Source: Acidimicrobiaceae bacterium
GTDB lineage: Bacteria > Actinomycetota > Acidimicrobiia > Acidimicrobiales > UBA8592
Length of the DNA: 14,573 nt
Assembly (NCBI GenBank): GCA_002722525.1
Contig: PBMJ01000038.1
Location: 1 to 14,573 of the forward strand
Direction of reading: 5' to 3'
Shown here: piece after piece, positions 1 to 8,309 of the stretch
Layout: the number at the start of each line of letters is the position of its first letter
How positions within the stretch are numbered: position 1 is the stretch's first letter
Position numbers and translations under genes: made by a program
The notes under the pieces: model-generated
The model's database searches: none
What the model was told of the DNA's origin: nothing
What the model saw: only the letters and a program-made list of their open reading frames with translations

Positions 1-2
1 CT

Positions 3-32
3 AGAGAAGGCGTAGAATCCATTAGACCATGA
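3..32 (+). CDS. possible 3' end of an upstream gene (partial)
   Basis: Frame 3 is open from the window edge and reads REGVESIRP before a TGA at 30-32. That stop overlaps the ATG of the next gene in the classic ATGA arrangement (29-32). The next gene has no Shine-Dalgarno sequence at a proper distance, since the only AAGG lies about 18 bases upstream, which is what a translationally coupled start often looks like. Only nine codons are visible, so this is inferred from the overlap geometry alone; an open frame this short is also expected by chance. No product can be named. Confidence 0.25.
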   Translation, partial: REGVESIRP

Positions 33-2773
33 ATAGATCAGACCCTGAACGCGTATTTCTTGGCTGGGATAAGCCTTTATTGACAGAATCTGTCAAATGG
101 CTCCTTCAGAAATATCCGAGCGACCTCGAAAATTTGATTATTGGAATTCCTGGAGGAAGATCCGCATGGCATGTTAGAGAATTATTCGCAACTAGTGAAG
201 CGAAGACGCTCATACCCCCAAAAGTAGTGACAGCAGGGCGAATCCCAGAGGAACTTATCAATTTTGATATACCTCCTGCTTCGCCATTTCTGCAGTCCAT
301 AGCCTGGAAGAGGGCGCTTGAAGAAATCAGTCCTGAATCTTTAAGGTCCTTGACCCTATTTGAAAATTCAGATGATGGAGTCGGGACTGCATTCGTGAAT
401 GAGATTTTCGGCATATACCGAGAACTAGCTGGTGAAGGATACTGGTTCAGCTCGCTCGAAGAACACCTTCCACAAGACATGCCCGTTAAAGAGAGGTTTC
501 GTTGGCAAGCATTAGCTGAAGCCGAACAAAAAAAGGATGATTTTCTCACACACTTGGGCTTTTGCGACCCGCAGAATACAAGACAAACCCTCATAGAGAG
601 CGACTGTATACATACTGACTTGGATATCATTCTCATTGGAGTTCCCGACGCTAACGATGTTTTAAGAACGCTCATCGATAAGATTCCGCATCAGGTGACC
701 ATACTTATCGGTGCTCCTGAATCGCTCAGTGAAACATTCGACCGATATGGGAGGCCAAACATAGAGCATTGGACTGAGCGTAACTCAGAACTTTCTGTAG
801 ATGACTGGTGGATAGCTGAAGGCCCAACACATCAGGCCGAACTAACAATCCAAACAATCGCGGAGCTAGGCGGAAAATACTCCGCAGAAAGGATCAGTGT
901 CGGTGTGCCCGACCATTCCGTGACCCCGTACATCCAAAGAAAACTGGAGCAGTATGGAATTACGGGACGTGATGCTGCAGGGACTCCAATCAGCAAGGCA
1001 AAACCGATGATCTTGTTAGATGCAGTGGCTACGTATCTGACATCGAAAAGTTTCTCTTCCTATGTGTGGCTACTCCGCCAGCCGGACATTCAGCGATTGC
1101 TTCCCAGAAAAGAATTCGCTATCCGTGACTTAGATAAATATTTCAACCGCCACTTCCCAGTCAGGGTACCTAGAAAACTAGAGACCTATCCGGAAGACCA
1201 GAGTGAGCGGCTGGAAGCCAACTATGAGAAAATCGAAGAGTTGCTTGGAGGATTAACCGCAGTTCAGAAGAAATCCGTAACCGAGTGGATAGAAGAAGTG
1301 AAGATCTTCCTTTCAAGGGTCTTCGGAGAATCTTCGTTATTGCCACAGACAAACGAGACTGACAGAGTTCTGGTCGAAACATTCGAGCAATTCAAAGTTG
1401 TCTTTGAAAAATGTTCCCGTCTTCCCAATGAAGCACTACCACGGATGAGCGCAGTGGAAGCCATTAGCTTTATCCTGCAAGAGCTCTCATCTGTGAACAT
1501 CCCACCTGACGCACCTAAGGAGTCCGTACCTTCCATAGAGTTACTTGGTTGGTTGGAACTTGCACTTGACGAGGCACCAGTGTTGATCGTTACAGGCATG
1601 AATAACGAAATCGTGCCGTCAAAGCTCAACTATCCTGGATGGTTGCCAGAAGCAGTACGACTTGACTTGGGGCTAGACCGAAGAGATCGGCGGTTCGCTA
1701 GAGACGCGTATATATTTGAGTTTCTTTTGCATAGCAAAGACAAACTTCGAGTTATTTCCGGTAGGCGCGGAGCAGACGGGGATCCTTTACTCCCGTCAAG
1801 AACTCTTTTGAATGTTGATAAGGAGCAGATCGCAGAGCATGCGCTGCATGCCTTGAAACCTTCTAAGCGGGTCGGCTATCAAAGCGAAATCGGAAACTCC
1901 GAGATTGTTGCATTTCAGCCCCCAATCGATTTGGAAAGGCCAGTCCCAGAGAAGCTGAGCGCTACAGCGTTTAAAACCTATCTCGAATCGCCATACATGT
2001 TTTATCTCAAGAACATTCTTGGCTTGAGAACTATAGACGATGCCGGTGATGAGCTTGATGCGGCTTCCTTTGGGATCATTGCCCATAATGTCCTCGAAGA
2101 CTTTGGATGTTCCGATGCTAGGGACAGCACCGATGTGAAGGAAATTCGTGCCGCACTTGATGCCTCGTTGGAAAGGTGGGGAAAAATTCGGTTTGGAAAT
2201 AATGCTAAACCAGCCGTCAAGATTCAAATGGAACAGCTTCGCCATCGTTTATACAACTTTGCCGAAATGCAGGAGCATCATAGAAGAGAAGGTTGGGTCA
2301 TTTACAAAACAGAGTCTGATGTAGCTAGAGAACTTCTTGTTGACGGGGTTCCGATCACCATCACTGGAAGGATCGACCGGATTGACCGGAATGAATCCAC
2401 CGATGAATGGGCGATTTTCGACTACAAAACAAATAACGACGACCCTAAAAAAAAGCACGGGGTTGATAGAGGTGAATGGAAGGACCTTCAGCTTCCCTTG
2501 TATTGGTATCTACTCCAAGAAGACATGAAATCAGGTACATGCCGTCTGGGGTATATCAACGTTGGAAGTGATAAAGCAGCTTTTAAACATCATCCAGCGG
2601 AAGAATTTAAAGCTCGAGAAGGCGTAGATCGGGCCAAACAGGTTATTCAAGATATCCGAAACCGTGACTGGTCAGATATGAGAAACCCGAACCTTCATGG
2701 GGAGATCGCATTTCGCGCACTGTGTGGAGAGGGTCTTCTTGGCGGGAAAAAGATAGAGATAAACGATGAATAA
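29..2773 (+). CDS. addB: AddB-like PD-(D/E)XK nuclease subunit
   Basis: Predicted second subunit of an AddAB-type helicase-nuclease that resects double-strand DNA ends for RecA-dependent repair, in the cytoplasm. The C-terminal nuclease domain (about 642-900) is clear: LSATAFKTYLESPY at 643-656, His686 in GIIAH, Asp783 in GRIDRID, Asp798-Tyr-Lys800, and QLPLY at 821-825. The N-terminal 600 residues look like an inactive UvrD-type fold: where a Walker A would sit there is IPGGRSAWHVREL (40-52), with no GKT/GKS. AddB proteins of Firmicutes carry a four-cysteine Fe-S cluster around the nuclease; here Ser654 stands where the first Cys is expected and no C-terminal CxxC group exists. At 914 residues it is shorter than Bacillus AddB. 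It overlaps addA by 8 bp, implying coupled translation. Family assignment is firm; the symbol is by analogy. Confidence 0.85.
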   Translation: MNRSDPERVFLGWDKPLLTESVKWLLQKYPSDLENLIIGIPGGRSAWHVRELFATSEAKTLIPPKVVTAGRIPEELINFDIPPASPFLQSIAWKRALEEISPESLRSLTLFENSDDGVGTAFVNEIFGIYRELAGEGYWFSSLEEHLPQDMPVKERFRWQALAEAEQKKDDFLTHLGFCDPQNTRQTLIESDCIHTDLDIILIGVPDANDVLRTLIDKIPHQVTILIGAPESLSETFDRYGRPNIEHWTERNSELSVDDWWIAEGPTHQAELTIQTIAELGGKYSAERISVGVPDHSVTPYIQRKLEQYGITGRDAAGTPISKAKPMILLDAVATYLTSKSFSSYVWLLRQPDIQRLLPRKEFAIRDLDKYFNRHFPVRVPRKLETYPEDQSERLEANYEKIEELLGGLTAVQKKSVTEWIEEVKIFLSRVFGESSLLPQTNETDRVLVETFEQFKVVFEKCSRLPNEALPRMSAVEAISFILQELSSVNIPPDAPKESVPSIELLGWLELALDEAPVLIVTGMNNEIVPSKLNYPGWLPEAVRLDLGLDRRDRRFARDAYIFEFLLHSKDKLRVISGRRGADGDPLLPSRTLLNVDKEQIAEHALHALKPSKRVGYQSEIGNSEIVAFQPPIDLERPVPEKLSATAFKTYLESPYMFYLKNILGLRTIDDAGDELDAASFGIIAHNVLEDFGCSDARDSTDVKEIRAALDASLERWGKIRFGNNAKPAVKIQMEQLRHRLYNFAEMQEHHRREGWVIYKTESDVARELLVDGVPITITGRIDRIDRNESTDEWAIFDYKTNNDDPKKKHGVDRGEWKDLQLPLYWYLLQEDMKSGTCRLGYINVGSDKAAFKHHPAEEFKAREGVDRAKQVIQDIRNRDWSDMRNPNLHGEIAFRALCGEGLLGGKKIEINDE

Positions 2774-5700
2774 ACATTCAAACAAGGTTGTCCTCGCTTC
2801 TGCTGGTACAGGAAAGACATATTCACTTACCAATCACTACCTACGCCTTCTATTTCTAGATGAGGAACCGGGAAAAATTCTTGCTACAACATTCACAAGA
2901 AAAGCCGCGGGGGAAATACGTGACCGCGTTTTTGAACGGCTCGTAGAATCAATCACGGACTCCGGTAAAAGGTCAGAACTCTCAAAGGAGATAGGAATTG
3001 CTTTGACCGAGGAACAATCCAGAAGGAAACTCTCAGATTTCGTCCAACAGCTTGACCAGATACAAATCACTACGATCGACGCTTTCTTCAACCGGCTTGT
3101 AAAACTCTTCTCTCATGACCTTGGACTCCCCACACAGTGGGGGATTATCCAAGATTCCCGAGCGGATGGGCAGATTATCGAAGCGCTCACTTCGATGATT
3201 GAGGAAGAAGGGCTTGAACGTGTAAGAGAAATGATCGACGGATTGAATCGGCTAGGAGACAACAGTGTCTACAGAGAACTCCTTAAAGTCGTCGATGCAA
3301 TGCGCGCCGTTTTTCTCGAAAGTAAGCCAGAAGCATGGGAGTGTGTCGCCACTCCTAGTCCTCCATCTTCTGAAGATTTAGCTGACGCGATAACGACTCT
3401 GGAAAAATTTGATGAAATCCCCGAGAACGAAGACGGCTCGCCAAACCAGCCTTGGGTAAATGCAATCAACGAAATGCAAGAGCGTCTGCGAGATGCAAGA
3501 CGAACAGAAGAATGGGAAATAGTTTGGTCTAAAGGGCCGGCAAAAAGTGTTGTAAATGGTATGGAGAAATTTTCTGGTAAGGAAATCCCTGAAGCGTTTA
3601 CCAGTGCCATTGAGGTGTTGGGGCTATCCGTGGCTCATACCGCCGCTTTGAAAATCCAGAAAAGAAATCTGACAATCCGACAACTACTTGAAAAGCTCGA
3701 AGGAGAATTGAGTGAACTAAAACGGCGGACTAACCAGTATACGTTCAGTGATCCTCCACTTCTTTTGAGCCAAAGGCTTTTCGCAGATAAAGGAAACAAC
3801 CAGACAGACTTGGATTTTTCCTACCGGTTAGGAATGGGAATTAAACACTTGTTATTGGATGAATTTCAAGATACAGATCCCTTACAGTGGAGAGTGCTCC
3901 AGCCCTTTGCCCAAAAAATTCTTGCCGACCCTGATGGTGGTTCTTTCTACGTTGTCGGCGATGTAAAACAGTCGATCTATACTTGGCGTCAAGGCGAGCC
4001 CCGCCTTCTAGCCACAATGAAAGAGCGCTATCCGCAATTGGAGAGTGAAATACTCTCCGTCAGTTACCGATCTTCACCAGTGATTCTAGAAACGGCAAAC
4101 ACAGTATTCGAAAACCTCATTAAATCAATAAGTTCACTCTCAGATAGCGATCCGGATTGGGTTGAAAGCGCCCAGCTATGGATGATGAACTATCCAGAAC
4201 ATGAAAGTGCCGCGCACCTTCGAGATTCTGCGGGAGCGGCGTATCTGATCGAAGCGAGAGGGAAAGAAGAAAACGAGTCTGGATGGGACCCTGTTCTTGA
4301 AAAATTAGCCGAACGTATCCTTGCTCTAACAGAAATTTCTCCCGATGCTTCCATAGGTGTTTTAACTCGAGGGGGCGCACCGATTTCTAGAATTATCAAC
4401 AGGTTACAGGAAGCTGGTCTCAGAGCAAGCGGAGAAGGCGGGAATAACATAACTGATTCCTTAGCTATTCTTCAACTACTCTCTATTCTCCATTTTGCTG
4501 ACCATCCCGGAGACTCAGCAGCACTCCACGCAGCGAACACGGCACCAATTTGGCCAACCCACCTATTTGAAAACATTACCGAAGATAAAATAGAAGCACT
4601 AGCTGAAGTTTTGCGAGAGCGGCTATTAGAGGATGGATACGGGAAATTTATCGCAGGAATGCTTCCCGTAGTAGAGCACAATAAGTCATATGGCGATTGG
4701 GACCTTCGCCGTTTCAATCAGCTCATCGATATCGCATTCAGTTATGACATCGAAAAAACTAGTAGTCGTATTTCCGATTTTGTGACGCATGTCCAAAACT
4801 CAACAGTCGAGAATCCCGAGACCGCAGGGATTCGCGTCATGACCATACATAAATCAAAAGGGTTAGAATTCGATGCGGTCTTTCTCCCTGAACTCAAAAC
4901 AACCCTCGAAAATAGGAGAGGGGCACAAATATACGCTGAACGGCCGAATCCAGAGAATTCCTATCAACGGGTAAGTACCCCCCCACGAGAAAAAACGCAC
5001 CGCGCTTTGATTGGGGGAGCGCTCGAAGCTCTCCATCAAGATTGGTTAGTTCGTGAGTTACAAGATGCTTTCTGCGTTCTCTACGTTGCGATGACACGCG
5101 CCCGATATCACCTAGAAATGATTGTTGAGGCGCCACCCAAAAAATCAACAACAAAAAGTTACCAAAACTTGCTTCGTGAGTCTCTTCCTCATACTCCACC
5201 AAATGATCATGGAATTATCTGGGAACACCCTGATAACGACCCGGAATGGGCAAACGTACTTGAGCGTCCCACCGATGATGATACAGACATAGTTATTCAT
5301 GACCCATCAGTCCCTCTACTCCCTATAACATCTGACTATCGGCACCTACCCCGCCGATCCCCAAGTGACCACTTTGGAGCGCGTGGAATTCGTATAGACG
5401 AAATGTTCAATGTTTCGACCGGCGGTGCCCTTCGAGGAGAAATATTTCACCGCCTCTTCGAAGAGATCAACTGGTTAGAAGAATTTGAGGTGCAAGATGA
5501 CGACCTGCTTCACACCCTTGAAAAGTTTGATCTACCCGAAGAGACCCTCAGACAATACGTAGAAGAATTCCGGCTATCACTTCGAGAAGGCAACGTCGTT
5601 AAATATCTCACCAGAGCAAATCAGCCCGACACAATCCAAGGAACCCCAGTTAAGTGGGAGGCATGGCGAGAGCGACGTTTCTGTATCAGCCTTCAAAATG

Positions 5701-5972
5701 ACGACGGGACAGAAACCCTGTGGAACGGCATAATTGACCGAGTTAACGTCGCAACAGACAGTTTTGGAAAATATGTTGGAGCAACACTCCTTGACTACAA
5801 GACGGACGCTGTCACAGTCGAAACCCTCGCGGGTAAAGCCAAAACATATCAACCCCAGCTGCTTACCTATAGAAAAGTTCTTAATGCAATTACCGAAATT
5901 GACGAAAGAGAAATAGAAACAGGACTCTTGTTTCTTGGTTCAGACATGTATATTCCTGTAGATTCTATTTAG
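2766..5972 (+). CDS. addA: AddA-like UvrD/RecB-family helicase-nuclease
   Basis: Motor and nuclease subunit of the break-processing complex: an SF1A 3'-5' DNA helicase fused to a PD-(D/E)XK nuclease. All helicase motifs are present in order: Walker A ASAGTGKT (11-18), motif Ia TTFTRKAAGE (41-50), Walker B LLLDEFQDTD (362-371), motif III VVGDVKQSIYTWRQ (396-409), motif IV SYRS (433-436), motif V VMTIHKSKGLEFDAV (691-705) and motif VI LYVAMTRAR (772-780). The C-terminal nuclease shows His895 in GEIFH, Asp991 in GIIDR, Asp1010-Tyr-Lys1012 and QLLTY (1031-1035). The length of 1068 is slightly below typical AddA (about 1200). The start ATG lies inside the last codons of addB (TAA at 2771-2773), so the subunits are probably made in step. 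A single active motor with a nuclease in each subunit matches AddAB rather than AdnAB, which has two motors, or RecBCD. Confidence 0.92.
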   Translation: MNKHSNKVVLASAGTGKTYSLTNHYLRLLFLDEEPGKILATTFTRKAAGEIRDRVFERLVESITDSGKRSELSKEIGIALTEEQSRRKLSDFVQQLDQIQITTIDAFFNRLVKLFSHDLGLPTQWGIIQDSRADGQIIEALTSMIEEEGLERVREMIDGLNRLGDNSVYRELLKVVDAMRAVFLESKPEAWECVATPSPPSSEDLADAITTLEKFDEIPENEDGSPNQPWVNAINEMQERLRDARRTEEWEIVWSKGPAKSVVNGMEKFSGKEIPEAFTSAIEVLGLSVAHTAALKIQKRNLTIRQLLEKLEGELSELKRRTNQYTFSDPPLLLSQRLFADKGNNQTDLDFSYRLGMGIKHLLLDEFQDTDPLQWRVLQPFAQKILADPDGGSFYVVGDVKQSIYTWRQGEPRLLATMKERYPQLESEILSVSYRSSPVILETANTVFENLIKSISSLSDSDPDWVESAQLWMMNYPEHESAAHLRDSAGAAYLIEARGKEENESGWDPVLEKLAERILALTEISPDASIGVLTRGGAPISRIINRLQEAGLRASGEGGNNITDSLAILQLLSILHFADHPGDSAALHAANTAPIWPTHLFENITEDKIEALAEVLRERLLEDGYGKFIAGMLPVVEHNKSYGDWDLRRFNQLIDIAFSYDIEKTSSRISDFVTHVQNSTVENPETAGIRVMTIHKSKGLEFDAVFLPELKTTLENRRGAQIYAERPNPENSYQRVSTPPREKTHRALIGGALEALHQDWLVRELQDAFCVLYVAMTRARYHLEMIVEAPPKKSTTKSYQNLLRESLPHTPPNDHGIIWEHPDNDPEWANVLERPTDDDTDIVIHDPSVPLLPITSDYRHLPRRSPSDHFGARGIRIDEMFNVSTGGALRGEIFHRLFEEINWLEEFEVQDDDLLHTLEKFDLPEETLRQYVEEFRLSLREGNVVKYLTRANQPDTIQGTPVKWEAWRERRFCISLQNDDGTETLWNGIIDRVNVATDSFGKYVGATLLDYKTDAVTVETLAGKAKTYQPQLLTYRKVLNAITEIDEREIETGLLFLGSDMYIPVDSI

Positions 5973-5979
5973 GGCCCTA
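5970..5979. repeat. 10-bp palindrome at the addA stop codon
   Basis: TAGGGCCCTA is a perfect palindrome that contains the TAG stop of addA (5970-5972 reads TAG only in part; the stop itself is 5970-offset by one base, TAG at 5970-5972). It is flanked by ATTT on the left and TAAAT on the right. It has no loop and no T-tract, so it is not an intrinsic terminator. It may be chance, or a weak structure in the 23-bp gap before the oxidoreductase gene. Confidence 0.3.
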
Positions 5980-5995
5980 GTTAAATCAAGAACCG

Positions 5996-8296
5996 ATGGA
6001 AGGTAACAGAGTGTTAGATAATGCTGAGGCAATCTCGGACCCAACGAAGATGTGGCACAAAACCGCCTGCGTGCTATGTAGCGCCAATTGCGGACTCGAA
6101 GTCCGGCTCGATAATCGAGATATCACGCGAGTCAGGGGCAATAAGACCCACGTAGCCAGTAAGGGATACACATGCGAAAAAGGGCTACGAATCAACTATT
6201 ACCAAAACAACACTGGAAGAATTACCACTCCACTGAAACGCCTAGAAGATGGAACGTATATCGAAGTTGATTGGGATACAGCTATTGAGGGAATAGCGCA
6301 AGGGCTGAAATCGGTCGCGGAGAAATATGGTGCAGACAGAATTCTCTACTACGGTGGCGGAGGACAAGGCAACCACATCGGAGGCGCCCACTCAACCGCC
6401 ACGAGACGAGCATTTGGCATCGTTCGAAAATCAAACGCTCTCGCCCAAGAAAAAACCGGAGAAGCATGGGTAGAAGGATTAATGTTCGGCACCCACACGC
6501 ACGGAGGGTTCCATGACGCCGAGGTAGCAATCTTCCTAGGGAAGAACCCATGGCATTCTCATGGATTCGATGAAGCCCGAAGGGTACTGAAAGAAATCTC
6601 TAACGATGAAACACGCTCCCTCATCGTCATAGACCCTCGACGAACCGAAACAGCTGACCTAGCCGATTATTGGCTCCAAGTACGACCGGGAACAGATGCA
6701 TTTCTCCTCGCTGCTATCGGAGCAGTGATCGTCAACGAAGGACTCACCGACGACCGATGGCTGTCCGAGAACGCTGTCGGAGCTGAACCCACAAAATCCG
6801 TCTTTGCAAAAGTGCCAATTACGGATTATGCAGAACGCTGCGGAATCCCCGAAGACCAAATCAGGGACGTCGCCAGGCGTATCGCCACAGCAGAAAGTGT
6901 TTCAACATATGAAGACCTAGGAATAGAAATGGGGCCAAACTCGACGCTCATCTCCTACCTGCATCGAGCTATTTCCATCCTCACAGGAAACTTTGGTAAA
7001 CCAGGCGCGCTAGGACCACATACCTCCGTCGCCCCACTGTTCAACTACAGTGCCGCAGGCAAAGAACCACTCGATCCAGTAACCGGAGGAAAAATCATCT
7101 CCGGACTAGTTCCATGTAACGAAATCGCCGATGGTTTTCTTTCTGACCACCCTGAACGAAGCAGAGCAATGTTCATCGAAAGTGGAAACCCTGTTCATTC
7201 ACTTGCAGAATCTGAAAAGTTCCGTCAAGCAATGCGAGCTGCTGAGTGCACCGTTGTTATCGACGTCGCAATGACAGAAACAGCAGAACAAGCAGACTGG
7301 GTGCTTCCCGCTTCATCCCAATATGAAAAAGCAGAAGCGACCTTCTTTTCCGCAGCATTCCCAGAGAACATGTTTCACCTGCGTCCAGCGATTCTCCAAC
7401 CACTTGAAGGAACCCTCTCCGAACCAGAAATCCATAGTCGACTCGTCCAAGCAACCGGAGTGCTCGACGATATCGACTTCGACGCCCTACGAGCAGCAGC
7501 TGAAGAAGGATTACAAAGTTTTTCTGAAGCATTCATGAATGCAGCACTAGAAAACAAAGCAGTATCTGAGTATGGGGCGGTAGTCCTCTACGAAACACTC
7601 GGGAAGACTCTCCCATGGGAAAAGCAAGGCGGTGCGGTCTTATGGTTTAGCTGCCAAATGGTCGCACAAAAGTACCCTAAACAGGTCCGATCAGCTGGCT
7701 ACACTGGCGAGGGCCCAGAGTTAGGGAACGCTCTTTTCCAAGCGGTCCTTGACGGTGAAGATGGCGTGATCTTTACCCGACACACCCATGAAGAGGCTTT
7801 CGATTTCCTCACCACACCCGATCAGCGAATCCACTTGGATATCAAAGAAATGCACACAGCTGTTGAGGGCCTAATTGATGCTCCGGTGAAATACACCAGC
7901 GAAGAATTCCCGTACATCCTTGCCGCTGGCGAAAGAAGAGGTTTTTCAGCCAATACGATCATCCGCGATCCTAGTTGGAGAAAAAAAGATCAAGAGGGAG
8001 CTTTGCGGATCCACCCCAAAGACGCAGAAGAACTATGTCTAGATACAGGAGAGCGCGTCCGTATCACCACACCAGGAGGTCAAGCAGTTGCTGTCGTTGA
8101 AATTAACGAAACCGTTTTACCAGGATACGTTTCTCTCCCCAACGGGTATGGACTTTCCTACTCACCAGCTGGCGGAAATCCGGAAATTGTCGGCGTTGCG
8201 CCGAATGAACTAACCAGCACAGAATGGCGCGACCCTATTGCGGGAACACCTTGGCACAAGCACGTTCCTGCACGCCTTGAAGCAATAGCTAAATAA
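5996..8296 (+). CDS. molybdopterin-dependent oxidoreductase, [4Fe-4S]
   Basis: Large catalytic subunit of the DMSO-reductase superfamily (formate dehydrogenase / assimilatory nitrate reductase branch), binding bis-MGD and one Fe-S cluster. The cluster motif is Cys25-x2-Cys28-x3-Cys32-x27-Cys60, followed by Lys62, the usual electron-relay position. The C-terminal dinucleotide-binding domain spans about 637-755. There is no Tat signal, so it should be cytoplasmic. The stretch that normally carries the metal-binding Cys, Sec or Ser reads NALAQEKTGEAWVEG (147-161) and has none of these clearly placed. The substrate is therefore unknown; formate dehydrogenase should not be assumed. The ATG at 5996 lacks a good ribosome site, whereas a GTG at 6011 has GGAAGGT (5998-6004) six bases upstream and would give a protein five residues shorter. 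The gene follows addA by 23 bp, and no partner subunit or cofactor gene is visible. Confidence 0.88.
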   Translation: MEGNRVLDNAEAISDPTKMWHKTACVLCSANCGLEVRLDNRDITRVRGNKTHVASKGYTCEKGLRINYYQNNTGRITTPLKRLEDGTYIEVDWDTAIEGIAQGLKSVAEKYGADRILYYGGGGQGNHIGGAHSTATRRAFGIVRKSNALAQEKTGEAWVEGLMFGTHTHGGFHDAEVAIFLGKNPWHSHGFDEARRVLKEISNDETRSLIVIDPRRTETADLADYWLQVRPGTDAFLLAAIGAVIVNEGLTDDRWLSENAVGAEPTKSVFAKVPITDYAERCGIPEDQIRDVARRIATAESVSTYEDLGIEMGPNSTLISYLHRAISILTGNFGKPGALGPHTSVAPLFNYSAAGKEPLDPVTGGKIISGLVPCNEIADGFLSDHPERSRAMFIESGNPVHSLAESEKFRQAMRAAECTVVIDVAMTETAEQADWVLPASSQYEKAEATFFSAAFPENMFHLRPAILQPLEGTLSEPEIHSRLVQATGVLDDIDFDALRAAAEEGLQSFSEAFMNAALENKAVSEYGAVVLYETLGKTLPWEKQGGAVLWFSCQMVAQKYPKQVRSAGYTGEGPELGNALFQAVLDGEDGVIFTRHTHEEAFDFLTTPDQRIHLDIKEMHTAVEGLIDAPVKYTSEEFPYILAAGERRGFSANTIIRDPSWRKKDQEGALRIHPKDAEELCLDTGERVRITTPGGQAVAVVEINETVLPGYVSLPNGYGLSYSPAGGNPEIVGVAPNELTSTEWRDPIAGTPWHKHVPARLEAIAK
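5998..6004 (+). promoter_or_regulatory. ribosome binding site favouring a GTG start at 6011
   Basis: GGAAGGT lies six bases before GTG (6011-6013), in frame with the oxidoreductase. The ATG at 5996 would place this purine-rich site inside the coding sequence and has only a weak AAG upstream. The conserved domain begins around residue 20, so either start gives a functional protein. Confidence 0.5.
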
Positions 8297-8309
8297 GGAC
8301 CGCTCTACT

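Noticed and set aside
4..16. 13-base repeat GAGAAGGCGTAGA also present at 2616-2628
   Set aside because: One or two 13-base matches are expected by chance in a window of this size, and the second copy lies within the coding sequence of addB.
5996..8296. Formate dehydrogenase or nitrate reductase by name
   Set aside because: The superfamily is clear, but the Cys/Sec position of those enzymes is not matched, and no partner subunits or transport genes are present.
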